From: Devosia limi DSM 17137
GTDB lineage: Bacteria > Pseudomonadota > Alphaproteobacteria > Rhizobiales > Devosiaceae
Reading direction: 5' to 3'
NCBI RefSeq assembly: GCF_900128975.1
Contig: NZ_FQVC01000001.1
Coordinates: forward strand, 248,001-312,000
Length of the DNA: 64,000 nt
Shown: one piece after another, positions 17,490 to 27,059 of the stretch
How the letters are laid out: each line of letters begins with the position of its first letter
How positions within the stretch are numbered: the stretch's first letter is position 1
Made by a program: the position numbers and the translations under genes
Notes under the pieces: model-generated
Database searches by the model: none
What the model was told of the DNA's origin: nothing
What the model saw: the letters and a program-made list of their open reading frames with translations, nothing else

Positions 17490-20372
17490 CTATAGCCCCC
17501 GCGCCTTGGCGTACCAGGCAGTGGACGCGGCGTGGACTTCGGCCTGCATGGCCTTGAGGTCGAGTTCCAGGCGGGTGAAGTCGGGATAATGGGTCAGGCC
17601 CGCCAGCAATTCCCTGAAGGCGGCGGTCCAGGCTTCGTCCTTGAACGGATTGACCAGAGCCGAGCTCATCACCTGCAACACGGTGGAATAGACCTCGTGG
17701 ATTTCGGCGAGGCGAGCCCCCTCGGGCACGAGCCCGGTTTCGCCGAGGCGGGCGAGCACGCGGGCGGTCAGGGCCTGCGGCAGGCCGATGGTACGGCCAG
17801 CGACGAGCTGGGCAGATTGGGCGATGAATTCGAGATCGACCAGGCCACCTTCGGCGAGCTTGAGATCGAAGGGGTGGCGCGTCGGGCGCTCCTTGGCCAT
17901 CAGGGCGCGCATGGAGACGACATCATCGATGGTCTTGGCGACGTCGCGGGGGCGCTCCATCACCTCGGCAATGGCCGCATCGACAGCCGGGCCGAAATCG
18001 CCATCGGCGGCGATGACGCGGGCGCGGCTGAGGGCCAGATGTTCCCAGGTCCAGGCATTGTCGCGGTGATAGGCACTGAAGCCCGCAAGGCTGGTGGCGA
18101 GCGGGCCGGCATTGCCGGAGGGGCGCAGACGCATATCGGCTTCGTAGAGCACGCCCTCGCCCGTGGGCGCGCTGATGGCGGCAACGAGGCGCTGGGTCAG
18201 GCGGGTGTAATAGTGATTGGTGGTCAGCGGCTTGTCGCCGGTCGATTCCGCGTCCGGCGCATCATAGAGCAGGATGAAATCGAGGTCGGACGTGACCGTC
18301 ATCTCGCGGCTGGCCATCTTGCCGAAGGCCAGTAGAGCCACCTGCCCGCCGGTGATGACACCATGGCGACGTTCAAACTCGACGCGGACCGCAACGAACA
18401 GGCGGTTGAGCAGGGTTTCGGCCAGGGCAGTGAATTGCTCACCGGCCCCGGTGGCACTGACCGTGCCCGAGAGCAGGCCGGCGGCGATCAGGAATTTCTG
18501 CTCCTGCCCGATGATACGGGCACGGTCGATGATTTCTTCATAGGAGCGCGCTTCGGCGAGGAAGGCATCGACCTTGGCGACCAGCACGTCGCGATGGGTG
18601 ACGTCATTGGCAAAGGCCGGGTCGATCAGCCCGTCCATGACATGGGCGCGATGGATGACGGCTTCGGCCATGCGGGGCGCCGAAGCCATCAGTTGAACCA
18701 ATAGCGTACGCAATTGCTGGTGGTTGCGCAGCAGCGCGAAGAGCTGCACGCCGGTCGGCAGGCGCGAGAGGAAATTGTCGAACTTGGCCAAGGCCTCGTC
18801 GGCATTGCCGGCGGTGCCGAGCGTCGTCAGCAGCGCGGGGAGCAATTCGGTGAGGTGGGCGCGGGCCGCGGAGGCACGGGTGGCTGGATAACTGCCATAA
18901 TGCCATTTACGCACGGTTTCGATCACCACATGGGGCTTGGCAAAGCCCATGGCCGAGAGGGTTTCGAGCGTCCCCGGATCGTCATCGCTACCGGTGAAAA
19001 CCAGGTTGCCCTCGCCGCTGCCCAGGGTCTCGCCCTCGGTGAAGAGCTCGGAATAATAGCCAACGACCCGTTCAAGGGCGGCGCGGTAGGTGGCCTCGAA
19101 GACGGCGAGGTCGGGCTGGCCCATCAGGCGACCAATGGCGGCGACTTCGTCGGCGGTGGCGGGCATGACATGGGTCTGCTCGTCGCGCAGCATCTGCAGG
19201 CGGTTTTCGACGGCGCGGAGATACCAATAGGTCTCGGTCAGTTCGGCGGCGGCCTTGGGGGTGATCCAATTGGCTTTGGCCAGCGCGGCCAAGGCGTGCG
19301 CCGTCGGCTTGACGCGCAGATCGGGATCACGGCCGCCAGCGATCAGCTGCTGGGTCTGGGTGAAAAACTCGATCTCGCGGATACCGCCACGGCCGAGCTT
19401 GACGTTGTGGCCCTCGACGCGGATATCGCCGACATTCTTGGCGATGTTGATCTGGCGCTTCATCGCCTGAATGTCCGCGATGGTGGCGAAATCCAGATGC
19501 TTGCGCCAGACATAGGGCGCCAGTTCCTTGAGGAAGGCGGCGCCCACCTGCCGGTCGCCCGAGCAGGCGCGGGCCTTGATCCAGGCGGCGCGCTCCCAGT
19601 TCTGGCCGCGCACCTCGTAATAGGCCAGCGCCGCGTCAAAAGAGAGCGCGACCGGGGTCGAGCCGGGATCGGGTCGCAGGCGCAGATCGGTGCGGAAGAC
19701 ATAGCCAAAGGCGCGGCGGTCCTCCATCAGGCCGACCAGCTTCTGCACCATGCGCGAGTAGATCTTGGTGGCCTCGGAGGGATCGGCCAGCACCGCCTTG
19801 TCGGGGTCGAAGAAGGCGACGACGTCGATATCGGAGGAATAGTTGAGTTCGCGGCCGCCATGCTTGCCCAGCGCGAAGATGGCGAGGCCGGAATTCGCGG
19901 CACTGGCCTGCTCGGCGGGGATGGCGAGGAGGCCCTTTTGTGCGGCCTGCCGCATCAGGAAATTGATCGCGGCATCGAGTGCGGCATCGGCGAGATCGGA
20001 CAGCGCAGCAGTGGATTGGGCGGTGGTCCAGGCCCCGCCGGTTTCGGCGATAGCGGCGAGCAGCGCGGTGCGGCCCTTGGCGATGCGCAGCACCGGGGAG
20101 AGCGCCTCCTCGTCGGCGGCGGCAAGGCCGGCCTCGGCGACAGTAGCGATCACAGCGGCGAAGGCGGGGTCGGCACCCTGCGCGAAGACCTCGACCAGCC
20201 AATCGGCATTGGCCTCGGCGAGGTCGAAGAGATAGGGCGCGGTTTCCAGCAAGGGCCCCAAAGCCGGCGCGGCGGCGGCGAGCGGCGCCTGCTGCTCAGC
20301 GGGCAGGCTCGACAGCCAGGCATCGAAGCGGGGATGGGCGATGACGGGAAGCGGACGCAGGGTAAGGGTCAT
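17490..20372 (-). CDS. glnE: Bifunctional glutamine synthetase adenylyltransferase/deadenylase
   Basis: The 960-residue protein has two nucleotidyltransferase domains separated by regulatory helices. The N-terminal one carries KHGGRELNYSSDIDVVAFFD (Asp181 and Asp183) and by family removes AMP. The C-terminal one carries KMASREMTVTSDLDFILLYD near residue 695 and adds AMP to glutamine synthetase. Together they switch glutamine synthetase activity with nitrogen supply under PII control in the cytoplasm. The length is normal for the family. The ATG at 20370-20372 (MTLTLRPLPV) is chosen because the 77 codons before it run through a palindromic repeat. It follows the sensor-kinase gene on the same strand after a 250 bp repeat-rich gap, so it may have its own promoter. 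Confidence 0.95.
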   Translation of the reverse strand: MTLTLRPLPVIAHPRFDAWLSSLPAEQQAPLAAAAPALGPLLETAPYLFDLAEANADWLVEVFAQGADPAFAAVIATVAEAGLAAADEEALSPVLRIAKGRTALLAAIAETGGAWTTAQSTAALSDLADAALDAAINFLMRQAAQKGLLAIPAEQASAANSGLAIFALGKHGGRELNYSSDIDVVAFFDPDKAVLADPSEATKIYSRMVQKLVGLMEDRRAFGYVFRTDLRLRPDPGSTPVALSFDAALAYYEVRGQNWERAAWIKARACSGDRQVGAAFLKELAPYVWRKHLDFATIADIQAMKRQINIAKNVGDIRVEGHNVKLGRGGIREIEFFTQTQQLIAGGRDPDLRVKPTAHALAALAKANWITPKAAAELTETYWYLRAVENRLQMLRDEQTHVMPATADEVAAIGRLMGQPDLAVFEATYRAALERVVGYYSELFTEGETLGSGEGNLVFTGSDDDPGTLETLSAMGFAKPHVVIETVRKWHYGSYPATRASAARAHLTELLPALLTTLGTAGNADEALAKFDNFLSRLPTGVQLFALLRNHQQLRTLLVQLMASAPRMAEAVIHRAHVMDGLIDPAFANDVTHRDVLVAKVDAFLAEARSYEEIIDRARIIGQEQKFLIAAGLLSGTVSATGAGEQFTALAETLLNRLFVAVRVEFERRHGVITGGQVALLAFGKMASREMTVTSDLDFILLYDAPDAESTGDKPLTTNHYYTRLTQRLVAAISAPTGEGVLYEADMRLRPSGNAGPLATSLAGFSAYHRDNAWTWEHLALSRARVIAADGDFGPAVDAAIAEVMERPRDVAKTIDDVVSMRALMAKERPTRHPFDLKLAEGGLVDLEFIAQSAQLVAGRTIGLPQALTARVLARLGETGLVPEGARLAEIHEVYSTVLQVMSSALVNPFKDEAWTAAFRELLAGLTHYPDFTRLELDLKAMQAEVHAASTAWYAKARGL

Positions 20373-20434
20373 AGAGGCAGGGATAGCTTGGCGTTTGCGC
20401 GCGGGCAAGGCGAGAGGTGGAGATGTTTGCACCG

Positions 20435-20608
20435 GGTCATGCCCGCGCGGGCGGGAATGACGCTGGGGGGAGTGGGGCCAATCCGGTCTGCGGAGGCTCC
20501 CATGGACCACCCGGACAAGCCGGGTGGTGACGGTGTGGAAGGATGGGGCTAGACGGGAGGGACGACAGGAGAGGCAAGAATGGCTTCCCGCCTGCGCGGG
20601 CATAACCC
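20435..20608. repeat. Cluster of palindromic repeats (families C, D, C)
   Basis: Three palindromes lie in the gap between the sensor kinase and glnE. At 20435-20460 is TCATGCCCGCGCGGGCGGG. At 20505-20530 is the family D sequence ACCACCCGGACAAGCCGGGT. At 20577-20608 is a family C copy (TTCCCGCCTGCGCGGG) in opposite orientation to the first. The two outer copies facing each other make the unit resemble a bacterial interspersed mosaic element. Confidence 0.7.
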
Positions 20609-20623
20609 GGTGAGGGAACGCCC

Positions 20624-22030
20624 CTACCCCGCCGGCAGGTCGATGATGGCACGAACGCCGGGCGCGTTGTCTTGGATGCTGAAAGTGCCGCCGTGGAGGC
20701 GGGTGACCGCGTCGACGAGGGAAAGGCCGAGGCCGGAGCCGATTTCGGTGCGGCTTTTTTCCAGCCGGACGAAACGTTCGACCACGCGCTTGCGGTCCTC
20801 GGCGGGAATGCCGGGGCCGTTGTCGGCGACTTCGATGATGACGCGGCCATTGGCCTGGCGGAGGCCCACGAGGATGCGGCCGCCGTCACCAGTTTCCGGC
20901 TTGGCGTATTTGACCGCATTCTCCAGCAGGTTGACCATGGCCTGCCCGATCAGTTCGCGGTTGGCGCGCAGGTGGACGCCTTCGGTCACGGCGGTTTCGA
21001 TGGTGATGCCTTCGTCTTCGGCCACGGGGCCATAGAGCTCGGCCACATCGGCGACGACGGCACTGACATCGACATCGGCCAGGGCACCCGAGGGGGCACC
21101 GGCTTCGGCGCGGGCGATCATCAGCAGGGCATTGAAAGTCTGGATCAGGCGATCGCTTTCGGCAATCGTGGTCTCCAGCGCCTTCTGGCGGGCCTCGTCG
21201 GTGGCGCCATCGCGCAGGGCGGACTCGGCCTGGTTGCGCAGGCGGGTCAGTGGCGTCTTGAGATCGTGCGCGACATTGTCGGTGACCTCCTTGAGGCCCT
21301 GCAGCAATTGCTCGATCCGGTCGAGCATGGCGTTCAGATTGGTGGCCAGGCCATCAAACTCGTCATTGCGCCTGGTCACCGGGACGCGTTCGGAGAGGTT
21401 GCCCGACATGATCTTGGTGGAGGTGTCGCGAATGGTATCGATGCGGCGCAGCACACGCCGCGCGGTCAGGCCTCCCGCCACCACCGAGAACAGGACGATG
21501 CCGATGACGCCGACCAGAAAGCTCTGCACGATGATGGCCGAATAGCCGCGCCGCTCGGCCACGTCGCGGCCCACGACCAGGCGCATGCCGCTGGGCAGCT
21601 CGACCGAGCGCACCACCGCGACACCCCGGCGCGCCTCGCGTTCGCGGGCATCGGTCTGGTCCAGCGGCGTGGTGCGCTGATAGTCGAAGGTGTAGATGCC
21701 GGGCTCCAGCAGCGCTTCGACCGGCAGGTCCGTGAGATTGCCAAGCAGGTACTGACCGCTGGCATCGCCGAGGTAATACACGCCCGGACCGGGCTGGCGC
21801 GCCAGGCGTTCGACGGTGAAGGCCATGGCGCGAATGCCCTGGCTGGACTCGATGCGCTGCAGCTGGCGCACCTCGCGATCAATATCCTGAGCCTGCTGGC
21901 GCTGAATTTGAACGCTGGACTGCCAGGTGATGAACGCCAGCAGCAGGATGGAAAACAGCACAAAGATCAGGATGAACGTTGCCGTCAGCCTGACCGTGGA
22001 GGTGCGCAGTAACTGGGAGAAGCGGTGCAC
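20624..22030 (-). CDS. HAMP sensor histidine kinase of an OmpR-type pair
   Basis: The 468-residue kinase has two membrane segments (about 15-36 and 167-189) around a ~130-residue periplasmic domain, then a HAMP linker (190-243), a HisKA domain with His255 in DNVAHDLKTPLTRLRNQ, and a HATPase domain with NLLENAVKYA, DNGPGIP and GSGLGLSLV. It starts with GTG at 22028-22030, 3 nt after the response-regulator stop, so the two are translationally linked and form a two-component system. The position just downstream of degP suggests an envelope-stress or outer-membrane signal, by analogy with CpxA-like kinases and by context only. Its natural signal cannot be read from the sequence. Confidence 0.92.
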   Translation of the reverse strand: MHRFSQLLRTSTVRLTATFILIFVLFSILLLAFITWQSSVQIQRQQAQDIDREVRQLQRIESSQGIRAMAFTVERLARQPGPGVYYLGDASGQYLLGNLTDLPVEALLEPGIYTFDYQRTTPLDQTDAREREARRGVAVVRSVELPSGMRLVVGRDVAERRGYSAIIVQSFLVGVIGIVLFSVVAGGLTARRVLRRIDTIRDTSTKIMSGNLSERVPVTRRNDEFDGLATNLNAMLDRIEQLLQGLKEVTDNVAHDLKTPLTRLRNQAESALRDGATDEARQKALETTIAESDRLIQTFNALLMIARAEAGAPSGALADVDVSAVVADVAELYGPVAEDEGITIETAVTEGVHLRANRELIGQAMVNLLENAVKYAKPETGDGGRILVGLRQANGRVIIEVADNGPGIPAEDRKRVVERFVRLEKSRTEIGSGLGLSLVDAVTRLHGGTFSIQDNAPGVRAIIDLPAG

Positions 22031-22033
22031 GAC

Positions 22034-22705
22034 TTACTCGCGGATCATGTAGCCGGCGCCCCGCACGGTGTGCAGGAGCGGCGAGGCGTGGCCCTTGTCG
22101 ATCTTTGAGCGCAGGCGGGACATATGCACATCGATGACATTGGTCTGGGGATCGAAGTGATAGTCCCAGACATTTTCCAGCAGCATGGTGCGGGTGACCA
22201 CCTTGCCAGCATTCTTCATCAGATATTCGAGCAGGCGGAATTCGCGCGGCTGCAACAGGATGGCCTCGCCGTCGCGCTCGACCTTGCGGGAGAGCCTATC
22301 GAGTTGCAGTCCACCGACTTCATAGCTGGTCGCGGCCTCGGATGGGCTGGAGCGACGCGCCAGCACTTCGACGCGGGCGAGCAGCTCGGCAAAGGCGTAT
22401 GGCTTGGTGAGATAGTCGTCGCCGCCGGCGCGCAGGCCTTTGACGCGGTCATCGACCTCGCCCAGGGCGGAGAGGATCAGCACGGGGGTCTTGTCGCCCT
22501 CGGCACGCAGCGATTCAACGATGGACAGGCCATCCCGGCGCGGCAACATGCGGTCCACGATCAGCACGTCATAATCCATGCCCGAAGCCATGGCGTAGCC
22601 GGTTTCGCCGTCAGCGGCGTGGTGGGTAACGTGTCCGGCCTCGTCCAGGGCCTGGATCAGGTAGCTAGCCGCCTCGCGATCATCCTCGATCAGCAAAATC
22701 TTCAC
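22034..22705 (-). CDS. OmpR/PhoB-family response regulator
   Basis: The 223-residue protein has a receiver domain with the acidic pair EDD (7-9), phospho-acceptor Asp51 in VLIVDRMLPRRDG and the conserved Lys in LTKPYAFAELLARV. A winged-helix DNA-binding domain (about 125-220) contains LQPREFRLLEYLMKNAGKVV, and the tail is VRGAGYMIRE. It begins with GTG at 22703-22705. It sits 66 bp after degP and 3 nt before the partner kinase. A strong hairpin in the gap to degP suggests that degP and the regulator can be transcribed separately. Probable targets include degP itself, but no operator was identified. Confidence 0.93.
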   Translation of the reverse strand: MKILLIEDDREAASYLIQALDEAGHVTHHAADGETGYAMASGMDYDVLIVDRMLPRRDGLSIVESLRAEGDKTPVLILSALGEVDDRVKGLRAGGDDYLTKPYAFAELLARVEVLARRSSPSEAATSYEVGGLQLDRLSRKVERDGEAILLQPREFRLLEYLMKNAGKVVTRTMLLENVWDYHFDPQTNVIDVHMSRLRSKIDKGHASPLLHTVRGAGYMIRE

Positions 22706-22735
22706 GACGGCAGCTCCGTTGCTTTGAGACGACAG

Positions 22736-22761
22736 GGCCCCGGAGCCGAAGCTCCGGGGCC
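22736..22761 (-). terminator. Strong hairpin between degP and the response regulator
   Basis: GGCCCCGGAGC and GCTCCGGGGCC form a perfect 11-bp stem with a four-base loop, 10 bp past the degP stop on the minus strand. No T-run follows in that direction, so it may attenuate or stabilise degP mRNA rather than end it fully. Confidence 0.6.
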
Positions 22762-22771
22762 GGTTTGAGGC

Positions 22772-24298
22772 TTACTCGCTCAGCGGCAGACCGATGAAGC
22801 GGGCTTCGCCACCACGGCTGGCCTTGACCAGAGCCGTATTGAGGCCCTTTTCCTTGACGCCGGCAATAGCCGCTTCGAACTCGTCGAAGGTTGCGACTGG
22901 CTTGTTGTCGACTTCCAGGATGGCATCGCCAACGGCGAGACCCTTCTGGGCAGCCGGGCTATCGGCCTCGACGTTCTGGATCAGCAGACCGCCCGAACCA
23001 TCTGCATTCGGCACGAGGGTCAGGCCAACGCTGGACTGTGCAGGCGCCACTTCCGCGGGCGGAACCGGAGCATCGGGCTGCGCGGCAGCGGCGTCTTCAG
23101 TCAGAACCTTCAGGGTGACCGAGAGTTTTGTCTCGGCGCCATCACGCCAGATGGTCAGCTCGACGGTGGAGTCGGGCGCCTTGCCGGCAATGGTGCGGCT
23201 CAGGTCGAGCGCGTCATCGATTGGATCCCCATCAACGGCGGTGATGATGTCACCCGACTTGATGCCAGCGGCAAGCGCCGGGCCATCGGCTGCCGGATCA
23301 CGCACGATGGCGCCCTTGGCCGAAGGCAGGCCGACGCCGTCAGCGATGTCCTTGGTCACGTCCTGGATGGACACGCCGAGGTAACCGCGGGTCACCGAGC
23401 CATTTTCGATCAGCTGGCCGACGATCTGCTTGGCCGTGGCAGCCGGGATGGCGAAGGCGATGCCGACATTGCCGCCGTTCGGGGAATAGATGGCGGTGTT
23501 GACGCCAACGACTTCACCCGCCGTGTTGAAGGCAGGACCACCCGAGTTACCGGTGTTCACGGCAGCGTCGATCTGGAGGAAATCACCATAGCTGGAGCCA
23601 CCGATATTGCGGCCCGAGCCAGAGATGACGCCGACGGTGACGGTGCCGCCAAGGCCGAACGGGTTACCGACGGCCACGACCCAATCGCCAACGCGGCTGG
23701 GATCGCCCTCGAAATTGACGAAGGGCAGATCGGTGCCTTCGATCTTGACCACGGCGAGGTCGGTACGCTCGTCGGTGCCGACAATGGTGGCGACCTGTTC
23801 GGTGCCATCGTCAAACACGACGGTCACCTTGGTGGCGCCTTCGACGACGTGATTGTTGGTGACGATGTAGCCGTCAGCCGAGATGACGAAACCGGAACCG
23901 GCAGCCATGTACTTGCGCGGTGCGGGGGCCTTATCGGACTGGCCGCCGCCGCGATTGCCGAACTGATTGAAGAAATCGCGGAAGGGATGGCCCTCCGGCA
24001 GATCGGGCATGTTGAAATTGAATTCGCCGCCGCCGCGCTGAACCGAACGCGGGCCATCATTGCTTTCCTGGGCTTCGACAAGGATCGAAACCACGGCGGG
24101 CTTGACCGCCTCGACAAGGTCGGCAAAGCCGGGCTGGACAACCTGGGGGACGGTAATCTGGGCAACGTTCTGGGCCTGGGCATTTGCCGCGCCGCTTGTG
24201 AGAACGAATGCCGTGCTGACACCACCAACGCCAACCATAAGCGCAAGGGCGGAAGCACCGAGCCAGCGACGAGTACGCGAAATAACAGTCGGACGCAT
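22772..24298 (-). CDS. degP: Periplasmic Do-family serine protease/chaperone
   Basis: The 508-residue protein has a signal peptide (Arg-rich start, hydrophobic core 13-35, likely cleavage after ANAQA near 42). A trypsin-like domain carries His150 (VTNNHVVEG), Asp180 (DERTDLAVV) and Ser252 (NTGNSGGPAF). Two PDZ domains follow (about 285-390 and 420-505). DegP-type proteases degrade or refold damaged envelope proteins. The region around 84-128 has a glycine-rich insert before the protease core, as in rhizobial DegP proteins. The ATG at 24296-24298 has AAGGAG about 7 nt upstream. It lies between the ccm genes and a two-component system, a neighbourhood typical of rhizobia. Confidence 0.93.
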   Translation of the reverse strand: MRPTVISRTRRWLGASALALMVGVGGVSTAFVLTSGAANAQAQNVAQITVPQVVQPGFADLVEAVKPAVVSILVEAQESNDGPRSVQRGGGEFNFNMPDLPEGHPFRDFFNQFGNRGGGQSDKAPAPRKYMAAGSGFVISADGYIVTNNHVVEGATKVTVVFDDGTEQVATIVGTDERTDLAVVKIEGTDLPFVNFEGDPSRVGDWVVAVGNPFGLGGTVTVGVISGSGRNIGGSSYGDFLQIDAAVNTGNSGGPAFNTAGEVVGVNTAIYSPNGGNVGIAFAIPAATAKQIVGQLIENGSVTRGYLGVSIQDVTKDIADGVGLPSAKGAIVRDPAADGPALAAGIKSGDIITAVDGDPIDDALDLSRTIAGKAPDSTVELTIWRDGAETKLSVTLKVLTEDAAAAQPDAPVPPAEVAPAQSSVGLTLVPNADGSGGLLIQNVEADSPAAQKGLAVGDAILEVDNKPVATFDEFEAAIAGVKEKGLNTALVKASRGGEARFIGLPLSE

Positions 24299-24624
24299 GA
24301 GTAGGTCTCCTTCAGTGAAGCTCTCAACAGCTTGTGGGGATACTTATGAAAGCATCTGCCTTTCGGGGAGGTTGCGTCGACATTAAAAATTCGTAAGCCT
24401 GCAGGCGGCTTTAGGGCGCAATGAGCCCGATTGGGACCACAATTGGCGCGTGGGGGCCCGGATGACTGGGGTTTGAGCTGAAATGCGCTAGTGACCGCGG
24501 AGGCATTCCCGCGCAGGCGGAATTCTCCTGTTGCTGGGCACAGCAGGGCAATTCCCGCCTGCGCGGGAATGACTCGGTGCGTGGGGGTGCTTTGAAGGCG
24601 CGGGCAGACTGCCTGGGCCTGGCC
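24299..24624. other. Non-coding gap between ccmH and degP with a facing pair of family C repeats
   Basis: Within this 326 bp gap, 24503-24573 carries two family C palindromes facing each other (ATTCCCGCGCAGGCGG and TTCCCGCCTGCGCGGGAA). The stretch 24299-24500 must contain the degP promoter. An AT-rich patch near 24380-24395 (ACATTAAAAATTCGT) is the only candidate, and no sigma factor type can be read with confidence. No gene is seen. Confidence 0.6.
24503..24573. repeat. Facing pair of family C palindromes
   Basis: ATTCCCGCGCAGGCGGAATT is followed after about 30 bp by AATTCCCGCCTGCGCGGGAA. Each can fold alone, and the two can pair with each other. Similar units lie at 20.4-20.6 kb and 51.8-52.0 kb. 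Confidence 0.7.
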
Positions 24625-25089
24625 CTACTTGTCCCGGTCGGATGCAGCGAGCGCGTCAAGCGCGGCTTGCTCGTCGCTGGTCAGGCCATTGCCGGCCGGA
24701 AGCGCGCGCTGGCGGCGGGCGGCAAAGACGACGCCGATAAGGCCGATCAGCAGCAGGACCGGCGCGGCGATCCACAGCAGCAGCGTATGGCCGGCGACCA
24801 CCGGATTGAGCAACACATATTCGCCATAGCGGGCGACGATGTAGTCGCGCACGCCGTCATCGCTGTCGCCGGCCACGAGGCGTTCGCGGACCAGCACCCG
24901 CAGATCCTTGGCCAGATCGGCATCGCTGTCATCGATCGACTGGTTCTGGCAGACAAGGCAGCGCAGGCCCGAGGAAATCTCGCGGGCCCGCTGTTCCAGC
25001 ACCGGATCGTCAAGGATTTCGTCGGGGCTCAGCGCCAAAGCGGGTCCGCTCAGCAGCAGGGCAATCAGCAGAATACGCAGCCAGGTCAT
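24625..25089 (-). CDS. ccmH: Cytochrome c maturation protein CcmH (CycL)
   Basis: The 154-residue protein has a signal peptide (1-20), a periplasmic thiol-redox domain with the LRCLVCQNQS motif (Cys44 and Cys47) and a C-terminal membrane segment (about 103-126). It reduces or presents the apocytochrome CXXCH cysteines to the CcmF/CcmI heme ligation complex on the periplasmic side of the inner membrane. The start codon overlaps the ccmF stop (ATGA, 25086-25089), so the four ccm genes form one coupled operon in the order ccmI, ccmE, ccmF, ccmH. The length is typical of the short rhizobial form without a TPR extension; the TPR function is supplied by ccmI here. Confidence 0.96.
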   Translation of the reverse strand: MTWLRILLIALLLSGPALALSPDEILDDPVLEQRAREISSGLRCLVCQNQSIDDSDADLAKDLRVLVRERLVAGDSDDGVRDYIVARYGEYVLLNPVVAGHTLLLWIAAPVLLLIGLIGVVFAARRQRALPAGNGLTSDEQAALDALAASDRDK

Positions 25090-27059
25090 TCGGCAGGCTC
25101 CGCGATTGGCTTGGCCGCGCGCTGGGGTGCGCCGACGCGGCGGCGGCGATCGGTCAGCGAGAGCACCCCTGCCCCGGCCATCAGAATGGCGCCGAGCCAG
25201 ATCAGCGTGATGTAGGGCTTGTGCCAGACGCGCACGACATGGGTGTTTTCCAGCGGCTCGCCCAGTTGCAGATAGAGCTGGGAGAGGCCGTAGGTTTCAA
25301 TCGCCGCTTCGGTGGTCGGCATGCCCGATGCGACATAGGTGCGGCGTTCGGCGACCATGGGCCGCGTGCCGCCGCCGGGTGCGGTGATGGTGAAATGGCC
25401 CTGTTCGGCGATGAAATTGGCGCCGGGGACTTGCTCGAAGCTGTCGAAGGTCAACACATAACCGGACAACTCGGTGGTTTCTCCAGGGTTGAGCGTGGTG
25501 ACCAGTTCGGTCTCCCAGGCGGTGGTGGCGACAATACCGAGCACGGTGACGCCGACGCCGAAATGGGCGATGGCTGTCGACCAGATGGTGCGCGGCAAGC
25601 CGACCAGTCGGCGCCAGCTATCAGCCAGCGGAATGCGGCCGAGCTTGCTGCGGTCGATCAATTCGGCGACCGAGCCGAACGCCACCCAGAAGCCGAGCAG
25701 CAGGCCGATCGGCGCCAGCGAGATCGAGACGCCGCCCAGGGCGGAGATCAGGATGGTGAGGAAAATCGCCAGGGCCGCAGCGAAAAGCAGCCGCTGCGCG
25801 GCAGCAACCACATCGGCCCGCTTCCAGGCGAGCAATGGCCCAAAGGGCAGCACCAACAGCAGCGGTGCCATCAGCGCGCCGAAGGTCAGGTCGAAGAATG
25901 GCGCACCCACGGAAATCGTGGTGCCCACCAGCGCATCGAGCACCAGCGGATAGAGCGTGCCCACCAGCACAGCGCCGGTGGCGGTGGCGAGGAACAGATT
26001 GTTGAGCACCAGCGCGCCTTCGCGGCTGACCGGCGCAAACAACCCGCCGCTGCGCAGTGAGGAAGCGCGCATGGCAAAGAGCAGGAAAGCACCGCCAATG
26101 ACCAGCGCCAGCAGCGACAGGATGACCAGACCGCGGGTCGGATCGCTGGCGAAGGTATGCACCGAGGTCAGGATGCCGGAGCGGACCAGGAAGGTGCCGA
26201 GCAGCGACAGCGAAAAGGTGATGATGGCGAGGAAAATCGTCCAGATCTTGAGCGCGTTACGCTTTTCCATCACCAGCGCCGAATGCAGCAGCGCCGTGCC
26301 GGCAAGCCATGGCATGAAGCTGGCATTCTCCACCGGATCCCAGAACCACCAGCCGCCCCAGCCAAGCTCGTAATAGGCCCAGTAGGAGCCCATGGCGATG
26401 CCCAGGGTCAGGAAAGTCCAGCTCAGCATGGTCCAGGGGCGAACCCAACGGGCCCAGGCCTGATCGATGCGGCCGGAAATCAGCGCGGCAATGGCGAAGG
26501 AGAAGCAGATCGAAAACCCGACATAGCCCGCGTAAAGCAGCGGCGGATGGATGGCCAGGCCGATATCCTGCAACACCGGATTGAGGTCATTGCCCTCGAG
26601 TGGCGCCGGAACCATGCGGGCGAAGGGATTGGAGGTGAACAGCGTGAAACCGGCAAAGGCGGCAACCAGCAGGCTTTGCGTCGTCAGCACCAGCGCCAGC
26701 AAGTCGGACGGCAGGCGGCGGCCAAAGCTGGCCACCATGGCGCCGAAGGCCACGAGGATGAGGATCCACAGGACCATCGAGCCTTCGTGATTGCCCCAGA
26801 CACCCGAGATCTTGAAGATCAGCGGCTTGAGCGAATGCGAATTATTGACCGCCAGGGCCAGCGAAAAATCGGAAACCACAAAGGCCTGGATCAGCGCGGC
26901 AAAGGCCACGGCCACCAATACGAATTGCAGCACCGCGCCCTGAGCGAGGAACAGCGCAATGCGCTCGCCACTGCGCCAGAAGGCATAGCCACCAAGGACC
27001 GAGACGCTGGCAATAGCGAAGGCCAGAATGAGAGCAAAATGACCCAGCTCAATCGACAT
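25086..27059 (-). CDS. ccmF: Heme lyase subunit CcmF (CycK)
   Basis: The 657-residue polytopic membrane protein carries the family's tryptophan-rich signature WGGWWFWDPVENASFMPWLA and about 13-15 membrane segments. With CcmH and CcmI it attaches heme to apocytochrome c in the periplasm. I take the ATG at 27057-27059 (MSIELGHFAL), because the preceding codon is TTG and the ATG shares one base with the ccmE stop (TGATG). The gene overlaps ccmH by 4 nt. The C-terminus ends after a last membrane segment with an Arg-rich tail (LTDRRRRVGAPQRAAKPIAE). The usual ABC-type heme exporter genes ccmABCD are not in the window. Confidence 0.96.
   Translation of the reverse strand: MSIELGHFALILAFAIASVSVLGGYAFWRSGERIALFLAQGAVLQFVLVAVAFAALIQAFVVSDFSLALAVNNSHSLKPLIFKISGVWGNHEGSMVLWILILVAFGAMVASFGRRLPSDLLALVLTTQSLLVAAFAGFTLFTSNPFARMVPAPLEGNDLNPVLQDIGLAIHPPLLYAGYVGFSICFSFAIAALISGRIDQAWARWVRPWTMLSWTFLTLGIAMGSYWAYYELGWGGWWFWDPVENASFMPWLAGTALLHSALVMEKRNALKIWTIFLAIITFSLSLLGTFLVRSGILTSVHTFASDPTRGLVILSLLALVIGGAFLLFAMRASSLRSGGLFAPVSREGALVLNNLFLATATGAVLVGTLYPLVLDALVGTTISVGAPFFDLTFGALMAPLLLVLPFGPLLAWKRADVVAAAQRLLFAAALAIFLTILISALGGVSISLAPIGLLLGFWVAFGSVAELIDRSKLGRIPLADSWRRLVGLPRTIWSTAIAHFGVGVTVLGIVATTAWETELVTTLNPGETTELSGYVLTFDSFEQVPGANFIAEQGHFTITAPGGGTRPMVAERRTYVASGMPTTEAAIETYGLSQLYLQLGEPLENTHVVRVWHKPYITLIWLGAILMAGAGVLSLTDRRRRVGAPQRAAKPIAEPAE

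Noticed and set aside
18714..20552. Open frame of 612 codons on the plus strand opposite glnE.
   Set aside because: It is the Gly/Ala/Gln-rich complement of glnE codons; there is no domain and no ribosome site.
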